This document shows, piece after piece, positions 61,501 through 63,439 of a stretch of 64,000 nucleotides of DNA. Position 1 is the stretch's first letter. The number at the start of each line of letters is the position of its first letter. Both the position numbers and the translations under genes were made by a program. Source of the stretch: Siphonodentalium dalli (Eukaryota; Mollusca; Scaphopoda; Gadilida; Siphonodentaliidae); assembly GCA_032622095.1 (NCBI GenBank), contig CP136066.1, positions 231,448,961-231,512,960 of the forward strand. The letters are read 5' to 3'. Under the pieces are notes generated by a model. It was not told where the DNA came from, made no database searches, and worked only from the letters and a program-made list of their open reading frames with translations.

Positions 61501-63198
61501 ACCTCCCACTGGCAACTATGGTCAGAATGTTATAGAAAACCACAGAGTATTTCCGAACAAATGAGGTATCAAGTTGTTTCAAAAATAAACTAGCATATGC
61601 TTGTAAGTCAAAATGCTATGTTTTGTGTCAGTTCCTCATAGATTATGTTTTTTTGTGCGTTTGCACTAGCCTCCGCCATTTTGTATGCATGGTACAGTAA
61701 AACCTCTCTAATCCAAACACCCTTCGGGTAGGCCCTTCTGTTCGGTTTAGAGAGGTGTTTGGTTTACAGAAAATTGCCCAACATCGGATATATTGCTGCC
61801 TTCAGTAAGAGTTATCAAGACCTTACTGATTAATTAAACCTTATTCAATAAACTACAAAATAAAACATAAATTGCCATAGATAAAACATGTTATAATAAG
61901 ACATATAAATATATGTATAGATAAGCCAGGAATTATTTTTACGATGATTCCCGGTTTTCGAAAATATTGTTGACGGTAGATAAACGTTCACATCATTACC
62001 TTTTAACTGATTGCATTTGGCCTCTTCCATCGTTTTCAGCGTTCGGATTTTGGAGGTAAACATTAGTGTATTTGTTCAATTATGGACTAATAAAGCTGTC
62101 CGGTATTCGGAGTACAGAGGCAGATGTTCAGATTACAGAGATAATCCTTAATGACAATGCACTTGGGTAAATTCGGTACCGAACAATTCGTTCGGAATGG
62201 AGAGGGGTTCGGATTGTAGAGGGTCCGATTTGAAGAAATTTCACTGTAACCAGGTGATTGCTTGCCTGATAATAGAAACTTGATGTCTCATAAGGCTTGG
62301 TTGTCGAACACCGTTGGGCAAAACAATTTGTTATTTGTCTCAAACTATTTGCAATAAAATTTTATCGTTCGGCATCCATTCAAACTTCACAGTGTCCCAA
62401 TTTAATTACTAGTATACATGTAACAATATTTCAAAAATATTACCTGATAAACTCTATTTAAATGATTAAACTAAACAAGCAATACAGTGTCTTCACCAAA
62501 GCCCAGATCTGGGCTTCCAGCACTCTTACGTAGGGTCCAACTATGGGCTTTCAGCACTGAACCTGTTAATTAACCCATACAAACCTGCAAATAGCGTGTC
62601 TGTCATTTGTAGAATGAGGTCCCCAGAGGGTGAATTTAGTGATGCTATCCCGCACAGTGAGCTAGCATCACCAAATTCACCCTCTGGAGACCTCATTCTG
62701 CTTAGGCCTCATCTTCTGGGAAGTATCTACAGTATCAAATTTTGTTTTTAGTTTTCCCTTCTGGGAAGTTTCTATATCCCCTAATTTGCAGCAGATAAAA
62801 TTCATAATCGAGGTGCCCAATGGGTGAACATCACCAACTTCAACTGGGGAACTTCAATCTGATCCAAGGTCTACCATAGCAGTTGAGGGCCTAAGCAGAA
62901 TGAGGTTCCCAGAGGGTGAATTTAGTGATGCTAGCCCACTGTGCTGGATAGCATCACTAAATTCACCCTCTGGGGACCTCATTCTGCAAATGACAGACAC
63001 ACTATTTGCAGGCTTGAACCCATAGGGTGCCCCCCCCCATAGCCCGGAGCAGATGACACTTAGTAGTGCATGCTGCTACTTGTGTGGGGATCCATGTGGG
63101 TTAAATCTCTCACCTTTAAACCTTGCCTCATATCGGTCGAGTTTCTCTTGCAGAGTTTCGATATGATTCAGCAATTCACTACGCGATGCTTTCTCCAT
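9732..63198 (-). CDS. GCC1: GCC1-like GRIP-domain golgin, whole gene (9 coding exons, span)
   Basis: This is a Golgi coiled-coil tether. GRIP domains of this family bind Arl1-GTP on the trans-Golgi network and the coiled coil captures endosome-derived carriers (family knowledge). Nine exons join with GT-AG sites and consistent phases (1 after exon 1, 0 after exons 2-6, 1 after exon 7, 0 after exon 8) into 704 codons plus TAA. Signature stretches match vertebrate GCC1 as I know it: RAYKGITKEKEALEASIKVL in exon 2, AAMLRELQKV in exon 5, YQDQLAIQKLKDRIAQLDMEN in exons 7 in the same order, LREEFEKYKLRAQSVLK in exon 8, and a C-terminal NLEYLKN GRIP domain. Golgin-97, golgin-245 and GCC2 fit less well because the N-terminal half also matches GCC1. 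The introns are filled with transposons and the splice sites carry large tandem arrays, so the gene spans 53 kb. Usage of the shortest exon 2 is an inference. Confidence 0.9.
10533..11189. other. Intron 8, single-copy part
   Basis: Ordinary intron sequence with an A-run and T-run at 10907-10940 and a C-run at 11117-11125. No exon-like segment. Confidence 0.6.
11190..12943 (-). repeat. 21-bp minisatellite starting at the exon 8 donor
   Basis: About 80 units of CTTTATCTAGTAACTATGTAC (plus strand) fill most of intron 8. On the minus strand each unit reads AAGGTACATAGTTACTAGAT, so each carries AAG|GTACAT, the exon 8 donor itself. Near the exon (12270-12943) a longer higher-order unit includes CAATAAG|GTACAT, repeating the last bases of exon 8. 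The unit is 7 codons and stop-free in several frames, which creates long open frames that I do not regard as genes. Confidence 0.93.
12944..13083 (-). CDS. GCC1: GCC1 exon 8
   Basis: This 140-bp exon has phase 1 in and phase 0 out and encodes residues 392-438: DIFGMPDNDNVDLESSRTYK, then NELMQLREEFEKYKLRAQSV and LKTKSNK. The acceptor is TTTTTTTCCAG|ATA and the donor is AATAAG|GTACAT. It matches the GCC1 segment L.QLKEEFERYKMRAQVVLKSK. The donor is the first of a run of near-identical AAG|GTACAT motifs, because a 21-bp minisatellite begins exactly at this splice site and fills most of intron 8. Confidence 0.88.
13130..13400. mobile_element. Bivalve-type dispersed element, short copy
   Basis: Contains TTATGCATGTTGCGAGAAAA, GGTGCACAGGTTCCCAAGGT, a GACGGCAAGATGGATGGACG stretch and AACTTTGTTACGGGGGGATA. 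It lies in intron 7 next to exon 8. Confidence 0.65.
13400..14050. mobile_element. Dispersed element E in intron 7
   Basis: Copy of 8885-9690 with GTAATTCAACTTGGAGAGG at the left and CCATGGAAATAGCTCAAAC near the right end. It is more diverged internally. Confidence 0.6.
14240..14590. mobile_element. Three-hairpin foldback element, family C
   Basis: Hairpin C (14260-14350, GGTGAATTTAGTGA...TCACTAAATTCACC), middle hairpin D (14385-14455, GAGGTTCCCAAATGCTGAAT paired with CCCATTGGGAACCTCGAT) and a partial third hairpin (GCAGAAATGAGGTCCCCAG). It continues into the inverted block beginning near 14590. Confidence 0.75.
14590..15048. repeat. Left member of an inverted repeat pair of about 450 bp
   Basis: Contains TTGTAAATTCCGCTATAAAC, TTGGAAGCCATAGTATTTTA and CGTTTAATATCACAATTTAT. 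Its reverse complement lies at 18410-18860, and a short third piece lies at 20500-20555. Together with exons 6 and 7 it forms a 3.4-kb inverted arrangement. The family is unknown. Confidence 0.7.
15366..15764. mobile_element. piggyBac-like miniature element (P2) abutting exon 7 donor
   Basis: A TTAA-flanked element with the same TTAACCCTTTACCCAACA termini, holding two inverted hairpin A modules (15519-15585, 15667-15733). Its right TTAA is bases +4 to +7 of the exon 7 donor GTATTAA, so it inserted three bases into intron 7 without destroying the splice site. Confidence 0.85.
15768..16140 (-). CDS. GCC1: GCC1 exon 7
   Basis: This 373-bp exon has phase 0 in and phase 1 out and encodes residues 268-391. 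The acceptor is CCGTTTCAG|ATT and the donor is CAAG|GTATTAA. It contains SLENKLSELSGVVGNYERLR followed by YQDQLAIQKLKDRIAQLDME, closely matching the GCC1 block ENQISEVSELLGTYE...KDQLAIQKLKERI.QLD.EN. An acidic linker (MEDDDNLD) and LAAKLQKMKGLLIKANER come next. The donor bases +4 to +7 (TTAA) are the target-site duplication of a piggyBac-like element that begins three bases into the intron. Confidence 0.9.
16589..16789 (-). CDS. GCC1: GCC1 exon 6
   Basis: This 201-bp exon is in phase 0 at both ends and encodes residues 201-267 (LDSTQSALNILMEKHSKPDK through LQKEMDEMK). The acceptor is CATTTCCAG|CTG and the donor is AAG|GTGATT. It is coiled coil with a run of Arg and Leu heptads (ERLSADLNDVRRRLQTAEEK). 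It is placed by phase, coiled-coil character and position between two confidently recognised exons. I cannot align it residue by residue with GCC1 from memory. Confidence 0.82.
16831..17270. repeat. Tandem array of hairpin B relatives in intron 5
   Basis: Five units of about 87 bp, each an imperfect palindrome: ACCCATAGAGAGCCCCACAT, AGCCTGGAGCAGACGACTC, GTGCATGCTTCCATCTATGT, GAGGCTCACAGTGGGT. Single dispersed relatives occur at 14093-14176, 22365-22452, 51815-51895 and 63003-63105. Confidence 0.88.
17279..17643. mobile_element. Miniature inverted-repeat element
   Basis: Ends AAGTCTGGTTTACGAACA (17298-17316) and TGTTCGTAAACCAGACTT (inverted, 17607-17626), extending outwards to AGGCGA and TCGCCT. 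The interior is A-rich and non-coding. Confidence 0.7.
17709..18169. mobile_element. Three-hairpin foldback element, family A (complete)
   Basis: The layout is identical to 2568-3018 with better outer ends: ATATGTGACCCGCCATATCA and TGATATGGCGGGTCACATAT. Hairpins A are at 17768-17834 and 18055-18121, and hairpin B is at about 17910-17991. It lies in intron 5. Confidence 0.88.
18410..18860. repeat. Right member of the inverted repeat pair
   Basis: Reverse complement of 14590-15048 with several percent differences by eye. It is interrupted at 18870 by the hAT-like element and resumes after 20467. Confidence 0.7.
19405..20050 (+). pseudogene. Disrupted N-terminus of a hAT transposase (BED zinc finger)
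   Basis: The frame begins ATG at 19405 (MSTVIHVYFK), is interrupted by the K element, and resumes at 19938 with HDKASGSAGTYTCDECNMVY followed by KTQASGTTTHLWNHL. The C..C...Y.....GTT.L..HL pattern is typical of BED fingers at the N-terminus of hAT transposases. The second part of the zinc ligand set and the catalytic core are absent, so it is not functional. Confidence 0.75.
19430..19937. mobile_element. K-type foldback element inserted in hAT transposase remnant
   Basis: TTAA-flanked, with inverted ends AGGTACTCAATCCGAT and CGGATTGAGTACCT, and CCAAAGCCGAAG-type subterminal inverted repeats. It interrupts a transposase reading frame: the sequences on both sides (MSTVIHVYFK, and HDKASGSAGTYTCDEC) would be continuous if one TTAA copy and the element were absent. 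Confidence 0.78.
20645..21888 (+). repeat. 54-bp minisatellite in intron 5
   Basis: About 23 units of GGAGTGTTTCACATCACTTT plus AAGATTATTC plus a variable half. There are two subtypes: CTCCATTTCATTTGACCACC and CGCCGTTTATATTTGACCACC or TTTATCACC. The left part is homogeneous for the first subtype and the right part alternates, which suggests unequal exchange of blocks. A long open frame at the left end is a by-product of the 18-codon unit. Confidence 0.92.
21950..22310. mobile_element. Three-hairpin foldback element, family C
   Basis: A partial hairpin C (21955-21985), middle hairpin D (about 22083-22150) and a full hairpin C (22195-22289, ending GACCTCATTCTGCAAATGAC). It lies just downstream of the exon 5 donor. 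Confidence 0.75.
22497..22625 (-). CDS. GCC1: GCC1 exon 5
   Basis: This 129-bp exon is in phase 0 at both ends and encodes residues 158-200: MRSKIIVEQHEREQEQITHA, then AMLRELQKVVTKERSAKDYL and EQQ. The acceptor is TTTTTCCAG|ATG and the donor is CAG|GTAATT. The H.RE.EQ..HA.MLRELQK block is one of the clearest matches to vertebrate GCC1. The first codon of the exon is ATG, but it is internal to the protein, because the upstream exons join to it in frame. Confidence 0.88.
22831..22945. mobile_element. Half of palindromic element M
   Basis: TACAGTAATGCCCTAAATAA through TTCATCGGAAAGCTCTC equals the left arm of the complete palindrome at 61101-61328. It ends at the axis. Confidence 0.75.
22974..23694. 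mobile_element. hAT-like non-autonomous element at the exon 4 donor copy
   Basis: 721 bp with TIRs TAGGGGTGCCACGATTA and, inverted, TAGAGGTGCCACGATTA. It is flanked by the 8-bp duplication ATAGATAC (22966-22973, 23695-23702). On the minus strand the duplicated bases are GTATCTAT, the splice donor of exon 4. No long transposase frame was seen. Confidence 0.85.
23695..23861 (-). repeat. Partial tandem duplication of exon 4 tail and donor
   Basis: The stretch 23703-23741 repeats the last 38 or so bases of exon 4 with one change, followed by the same GTATCTAT donor. Between it and the true exon lie two copies of a unit of about 50 bp containing CATAAAACAAACTCTG and GGGGAGGGGGTTTATAAACC. It is a small-scale version of the donor duplications seen at exons 2 and 8. 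Confidence 0.75.
23862..23951 (-). CDS. GCC1: GCC1 exon 4
   Basis: This 90-bp exon is in phase 0 at both ends and encodes residues 128-157, LETEELQICIEEEKIKNQTL followed by RMDRDKNIAE. The acceptor is TGTTTTAG|CTG and the donor is GAG|GTATCT. It is a short, highly charged coiled-coil segment. The tail of this exon with its donor is duplicated downstream at 23697-23741, so two donors are available about 160 bp apart. The downstream donor copy is itself the 8-bp target duplication of a hAT-like element. Confidence 0.8.
24200..24445. repeat. Inverted repeat in intron 3
   Basis: GGTGACAACGGCAAAATGAA and ATTCGTGTCATGAAAATGAC (24219-24270) are inverted at 24385-24440. It is a foldback of about 60-bp arms with no coding content. 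Confidence 0.75.
24475..24872. mobile_element. Family C three-hairpin element, split by the long-TIR element
   Basis: Hairpin C (24491-24583), middle hairpin D (24620-24690) and the left part of the second hairpin C (24791-24872). The remainder of that hairpin (CTCATTCTGCAAATGACAGG) continues at 28907-28935, after the 4-kb insertion. Confidence 0.8.
24873..28912. mobile_element. 4-kb element with TIRs of about 0.9 kb
   Basis: Left end ACCCCCGTGTACGTGGTAC and right end GTACCACGTACACGGGGGT. The arms are inverted copies over roughly 24873-25805 and 27915-28912, with shared landmarks such as the GATCCGACCAAACGC region and CGACACGGCGTATCAAC. The target is a family C hairpin, split with GGAGACC (7-8 bp) duplicated. 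Long TIRs recall MULE- or P-like elements, but no transposase was found. The right arm has short length differences from the left. Confidence 0.82.
26928..27162 (-). pseudogene. C2H2 zinc-finger gene fragment carried in the long-TIR element
   Basis: The minus-strand frame contains CDLCGKYFSTNYNLKRHLKI H (finger 1) and CSACTQFFSTEEELKSHNRS KH (finger 2). A third finger continues beyond the TGA at 26928-26930 as GHIFRRKRDLNTHVRRKH. The TGA stands where the second zinc-binding Cys of finger 3 is expected. An ATG at 27162 opens MSESDAPLKIEEALGK in a neighbouring frame, so a one-base frameshift near GTTGGGGAAAG is likely. No ATG starts the finger frame itself. The source gene is unknown. It is either a captured host gene or a decayed element-encoded regulator. 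Confidence 0.7.
28940..29400. mobile_element. Three-hairpin foldback element, family C
   Basis: Half hairpin C (29039-29095), middle hairpin D (29190-29255, CCCAATGGGTGAACATCACC) and a full hairpin C (29282-29374). It ends GACACACGCTATTTGCAGGC, the family's outer end. Confidence 0.75.
29716..30182. mobile_element. K-type foldback element
   Basis: TTAA-type ends (TTTTAAAGGTACTCAATCCG and GAGTACCTTTAATTG) with inverted subterminal repeats. A central 36-bp hairpin (CAAGTGGTTATTATTACCAC) lies near 29945. It lies within the left direct repeat. Confidence 0.75.
30295..30640. mobile_element. piggyBac-like miniature element (P2 family)
   Basis: Bounded by TTAA at both ends, with TIRs TTAACCCTTTACCCAACA and TGTTGGGTAAAGGGTTAA. 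It contains one full hairpin module A and one truncated copy. The empty counterpart of the site is present in the right direct repeat. No transposase is encoded. Confidence 0.8.
30865..34194 (-). CDS. Non-LTR retrotransposon polyprotein (endonuclease plus reverse transcriptase)
   Basis: One uninterrupted 1109-codon frame ends in TGA at 30865-30867. Residues 120-140 are a basic patch (KRCRSKRRRGSRGGRRKR). An APE-type endonuclease spans about 178-395: YFNARSVRNK near 182, TESWL at 210-214, YRPP near 287, GDFNFHF near 324 and SDH at 388-390. The reverse transcriptase follows: NYRPISNL near 674, SAYKPGHSTETALL near 711, LLDMSAAFDTLDH near 744, GVPQGSVLGP near 803 and the catalytic MYADDTQLY at 835-843. 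A C-terminal region with RLQRLQHTAARIV follows. The RT motifs are of the Jockey/CR1/L2 type. No RNase H or ORF1 zinc knuckle was recognised. Absence of frame breaks suggests a recent insertion. It lies in intron 3, in the same orientation as the host gene. Confidence 0.93.
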   Translation of the reverse strand: MLNLSTIVCNFGLLQIFWIIRDFLSAPSPEPIRPCSEVRCLHNVTVPPNTRIYQSCRSADAISRESARRHMDMLITYSPDTLRQRSAYHLQPLRLNVLAHIVSLGVKPFSSTQLTNTDQRKRCRSKRRRGSRGGRRKRHFISVITRSSLCDERSDYKFRSSISQNLINLHQHQNENCLSMAYFNARSVRNKTAEIYNFVVDCKFDLIFITESWLSSSGDELIMQEITPPGYKLFSSARKTGRGGGIVLIFSETLIVKSTTISKFKSFELCEFVVRSSGRSVTLLCLYRPPPNKRNKLKHSMFLTEFTTLLDSYVGHQRQLFILGDFNFHFDSTTDSDVNAIKTLIDDSDMKQLVSVPTHRQNHILDWVIVRKTDPQPINLTVQDIDLSDHFLVTLKTDMVCPISLKRTTTSRDLKSIDSVKFSGDLVSSFYTHPMKSPLQWFINLRALLDCHAPLVTREIRCRPSTPWFNDEIKSAKADKRHAERRWRKSGLTVDRQIYVEKNNRMNQMTRSARSEYYNSKIANAKSTKVIYSITNELSGKKKVPILPTNVKESELPDAFGEYFRDKIANLRYQLDVSNTEAEFKPFVGDSLSSFCKLTCDEVKELILSSTSKTCVLDPIPTSLLVEHIDFILEPLTKLINWSLSEGVVPDCFKEAVVIPLIKNNSLDANLLKNYRPISNLQFVSKLLEKAVLKQLRNHMEKHLLLEKFQSAYKPGHSTETALLCITSDLLLASDDNKFSLVSLLDMSAAFDTLDHEILLKRLEISFGISDSALKWFGSYLSNRVQRIQIGSAFSKTFHLQYGVPQGSVLGPVLYLIYTKPLGEIIRRHSVSAHMYADDTQLYISGDNPYFLLTVMENCIGSVKSWMLANKLKLNSDKTEVMWVSKPSYIEKVGIDVMTIDGNQVYFSDSAKNLGVFLDRSLSMTSHISQICKTIYIELRKLGQMRKYINTDSAKKLASSLILSRLDYCNSLLAGIPSIQITRLQRLQHTAARIVLCRKRSDDTDEMLQELHWLPVTDRIIYKLVTYAYQATHDPKSLPAYCSDILVPYVPHRSLRSEDKLLLTPSGANLITVGYRSFKVTCANAWNPLPLNIKESPSLDDFKKSLKTY
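30868..34351 (-). mobile_element. Non-LTR retrotransposon body
   Basis: The unit between the two long direct repeats is about 3.48 kb, almost entirely coding. The ORF's stop codon lies inside the 3' direct repeat edge (GAAATCAGT), so there is essentially no 3'UTR and no poly(A) tail. The 5' leader before the first in-frame Met is about 160 bp. Confidence 0.8.
34352..35310 (+). repeat. Right long direct repeat flanking the retrotransposon
   Basis: This 959-bp copy of the left repeat carries its own K-type foldback (34496-34960). It lacks the piggyBac-like insertion: the site reads CAAATGTTTGAGACC here, giving an empty site for comparison with the filled left copy. Confidence 0.85.
34496..34960. 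mobile_element. K-type foldback element
   Basis: This is the counterpart of 29716-30182 in the right direct repeat, with the same TTAA ends and central hairpin. Its few differences from the left copy give a direct measure of the age of the duplication. Confidence 0.75.
35311..35500 (+). repeat. Short tandem repeat beyond the right direct repeat
   Basis: Three imperfect copies of TCTCACTGGGACGGTGATCC and GTCGTGGCCCGTT, joined by TAAATATGATTTGACCTCAT. The unit includes the end of the direct repeat, so this is a local tandem duplication of the junction. Confidence 0.7.
36190..36490 (-). repeat. Left CCGCGGTCATGCGG array of element Y
   Basis: About 11 degenerate 21-bp units rich in CpG and SacII-type CCGCGG palindromes. 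Inverted counterparts lie at the other end of element Y. Such subterminal arrays commonly bind transposase (family knowledge); that role here is inference. Confidence 0.85.
37594..37650 (+). promoter_or_regulatory. TATA-like core promoter candidate inside element Y
   Basis: GTCTATAAATAGGCGCTCTC is a good TATA box context followed about 30 bp later by a pyrimidine-rich start-like stretch. No convincing downstream gene was found, so it may be a relict promoter of the element. Confidence 0.25.
38839..39018. repeat. GC-rich near-perfect palindrome
   Basis: Arms of about 85 bp: GCACAGGGGCCTGTAACGCG on the left and CGCGTTACAGGCCCCTGTGC on the right, with CGAAGAAGGCGCG around the axis. It is much richer in CpG than its surroundings, so it is probably a nested miniature foldback element. 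Confidence 0.85.
39440..39720 (+). repeat. Right CCGCGGTCAGGCG array of element Y
   Basis: About 12 degenerate units of TTACACCGCGGTCAGGCGGTA, in inverted orientation relative to 36190-36490. The central five units are nearly identical, indicating recent local expansion. Confidence 0.85.
40003..40460. mobile_element. Three-hairpin foldback element, family C
   Basis: Hairpin C (40003-40090), middle hairpin D (about 40265-40345) and a second hairpin C (40357-40446). The outer ends are GTGCCTGTCATTTGCAGAAT and AATGACAAGCACGC. It stops about 35 bp from the exon 3 donor. Confidence 0.8.
40493..40633 (-). CDS. GCC1: GCC1 exon 3
   Basis: This 141-bp exon is in phase 0 at both ends and encodes residues 81-127. 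It begins VKQDDLDTTEYDKMKERVQT and ends AERKRFR. The acceptor is TTTATCATTTGAAG|GTT and the donor is AGG|GTAAGT. The L..SI.TL.EEK..LE..Y.A.RK pattern corresponds to the GCC1 segment that follows its acidic low-complexity stretch, and it is heptad-like coiled coil. A three-hairpin foldback element ends about 45 bp beyond the donor. Confidence 0.85.
41029..41402. mobile_element. P2 miniature element with replaced left tip
   Basis: The right end is intact (TGTTGGGTAAAGGG then TTAA) and two hairpin A modules are present. The left tip is missing and in its place stands TTAATAATAGACCAGAC, a copy of the sequence that follows the right end. It lies in intron 2 just downstream of the 117-bp array. Confidence 0.75.
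41455..47517 (-). repeat. 117-bp minisatellite carrying exon 2 tail and its splice donor
   Basis: The array holds about 51 head-to-tail, nearly identical units. One unit on the minus strand is the last 108 bp of exon 2 (36 codons, EASIKVLS...HPLSN) plus the first nine intron bases GTAAGTCCT. The donor GTAAGT lies at plus 47401-47406 in the first copy and 41551-41556 in the last. The distance of 5850 bp is exactly 50 units, so 51 donor positions are expected. The unit is a multiple of three and stop-free, so it stays open in the GCC1 frame, except for one unit with CAG changed to TAG at 43570-43572. The terminal partial copy at 41455-41470 has lost its donor through a deletion. Confidence 0.95.
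47407..47561 (-). CDS. GCC1: GCC1 exon 2 (minimal form, first donor)
   Basis: The exon is 155 bp and encodes residues 29-80. The acceptor is TTTTTTTCAG|ATCTTG. Joining the single G of exon 1 gives D-LVRAYKG and then ITKEKEALEASIKVLS, the most GCC1-like block of the N-terminus. It ends at CTATCAAAT|GTAAGT in phase 0, which matches exon 3. Both ends of the exon have been tandemly amplified. Downstream, the last 108 bp of exon plus 9 bp of intron are repeated about 50 times. Upstream, the acceptor plus 14-15 exon bases are repeated about 48 times. Using the last donor instead would give an exon of 41557-47561, but that form contains an in-frame TAG at 43570-43572. I therefore infer that an early donor is used. 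Confidence 0.85.
47562..51060 (-). repeat. 71-73-bp minisatellite carrying the exon 2 splice acceptor
   Basis: About 48 tandem units lie immediately upstream of exon 2 in the gene. Each unit on the minus strand contains T-rich tract, CAG, and the first exon bases ATCTTGTGAGAGCG. It then runs into GGTTTATAGAGGGTCCGG and GGAGAGGTTTTACCGTA, which resembles the terminus of a TA-flanked pogo-like transposon (compare 61693-62248). Units with TATACAGTAAAACC at 50155-50530 look closest to an intact transposon end. Length varies through A-runs. The last unit is 71 bp from the true acceptor, so its use shifts the frame into a TGA. Confidence 0.92.
51061..51118 (-). repeat. Diverged outer copy of the exon 2 start
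   Basis: At the upstream edge of the acceptor array, the minus strand reads TTGTTCAG, then ACTCTTGTGAGAGCG followed by TATAAAGGAATCAAGG. This resembles the real exon 2 start (CAG|ATCTTGTGAGAGCGTATAAAGGAATCAC) for longer than the array units do. It is therefore a longer, older copy of the acceptor plus about 30 exon bases, and it is probably not used. Confidence 0.7.
51120..51755. mobile_element. Bivalve-type dispersed element
   Basis: Begins CTAGAGGTGTGACTGTCCCA and ends AACTTCGTTGCGGGGGGTAT. It includes GACGGACGGATGG repeats and internal 150-bp near-duplicates (GGTGCACAGGTTCCCATGGT). Related copies lie at 4050-4910 and 13130-13400. The pattern is one I associate with bivalve genomes. Confidence 0.75.
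51925..52395. mobile_element. K-type foldback element, diverged
   Basis: Recognised by TTACAATTTCTTTGGCTTCG, GAGTCGAGGAACCCATCC and the terminal CGGATTGAGTAACTTTAA. It lies in intron 1 between the acceptor array and the 51-bp array. Confidence 0.6.
52400..52744. other. Intron 1 spacer
   Basis: Single-copy-looking sequence between the K element and the 51-bp array. It has short frames only and no recognised motif. Confidence 0.5.
52745..60962. repeat. 51-bp minisatellite in intron 1 (interrupted)
   Basis: About 140 units of GAAGACCCGCTATCTGTCAT plus TATGTCGTATATAATAAAAC plus ACCTCTCAACT make up the array. Variant units carry CCCTCGGGTGAAATAGCGATG inserts, TAATACACC, ACACCACTC or TGTAGTATA. 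The unit is a multiple of three without stops in one frame of each strand, so both strands show very long open frames. These are by-products of unit length. The array is split by unrelated sequence at 58137-59035. No exon of the golgin lies inside it. Confidence 0.93.
58137..59035 (-). mobile_element. Element X fragment inserted in the 51-bp array
   Basis: This non-repeat block of 0.9 kb interrupts the array in mid-unit. Its last 150 or so bases (GTCCATGTGGCGCTTCGGAA, GGTGTTCCCAGCCCCCCTGG and on to TTGTTACAACAAA) are the reverse complement of 35631-35760. It is therefore a dispersed element with one conserved end. Matching inverted ends and a clean target duplication were not found. The superfamily is unknown. 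Confidence 0.6.
61101..61328. mobile_element. Palindromic miniature element M with TA target
   Basis: TA, then CAGTAATACCCTAAATAATC, and the inverted end GATTATTTAGAGCATTACTG, then TA. The arms of about 105 bp pair almost fully around CTCTCCTCGAGAG. CAGT ends and a TA target fit a Tc1/mariner/pogo-derived MITE. Confidence 0.85.
61693..62248. mobile_element. pogo-like non-autonomous element
   Basis: TA-flanked, with TIRs CAGTAAAACCTCTCTAATCC and, inverted, CAGTGAAATTTCTTCAAATC. Subterminal GGTTTAGAGAGGTGTTTGG and CGGATTGTAGAGGGTCCG are very like the transposon part of the exon 2 acceptor array. No full transposase was seen. Confidence 0.75.
62576..63015. mobile_element. Three-hairpin foldback element, family C (best copy)
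   Basis: Outer ends CCTGCAAATAGCGTGTCTGT and ACAGACACACTATTTGCAGG. Hairpin C (62611-62701), middle hairpin D (62805-62870) and inverted hairpin C (62894-62987). It has no coding capacity and lies in intron 1 next to exon 1. Confidence 0.85.
63114..63198 (-). CDS. GCC1: GCC1 exon 1 (start codon exon)
   Basis: This exon encodes residues 1-28 plus the first base of codon 29. It starts MEKASRSELLNHIETLQEKL and continues DRYEARFK, then splices at AAAG|gtgaga (phase 1). Vertebrate GCC1 also begins MEK and has a similar LL..IET..K...Y.ARLK stretch directly before its VVRAYK motif. The ATG at 63198-63196 is the first in frame. Upstream, TTCTTCTTACAG ending at 63220 looks like an acceptor, so a short 5'UTR exon part (63199-63219) probably precedes the ATG. 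Confidence 0.85.
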
Positions 63199-63281
63199 CT
63201 CTTATGTTCACGCTTCTCACTGTAAGAAGATTGAGAAGAATGTAGAAGAATGTAGAAGAATGTAGAAGAATGTAGAAGAAT
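63199..63281 (-). promoter_or_regulatory. Putative 5'UTR exon start and expanded pyrimidine tract
   Basis: Read on the minus strand, four to five copies of an 11-bp TTCTACATTCT unit (63238-63281) lead into CAATCTTCTTACAG ending at 63220, then 21 bases before the ATG. This looks like a 3' splice site with a tandemly expanded polypyrimidine tract. The upstream non-coding exon and the promoter are not identifiable in the remaining 700 bp. Confidence 0.45.
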
Positions 63282-63369
63282 GAGGTCCCCAGAGGGTGAA
63301 TTTGGTGACACCAGCTCACTGTATTGAGTAGCATCACTAAATCACCCTCTGGGACCTCATTCTGTGCAA
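63268..63369. repeat. Family C hairpin upstream of exon 1
   Basis: Arms AATGAGGTCCCCAGAGGGTG and CACCCTCTGGGACCTCATTC. It begins where the 11-bp pyrimidine-tract repeats end. Confidence 0.75.
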
Positions 63370-63439
63370 ATGACACATACTATTTACGCTTGGATGTATA
63401 TACGTAGTGTATATTTTGAGCACAGTTGTTGGAAATTTG

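Noticed and set aside
61985-62055. Possible extra golgin exon (minus frame KTMEEAKCNQLK with a GTAATG donor)
   Set aside because: No convincing acceptor, it lies inside a pogo-like element, and exon 1 already joins exon 2 in perfect phase.
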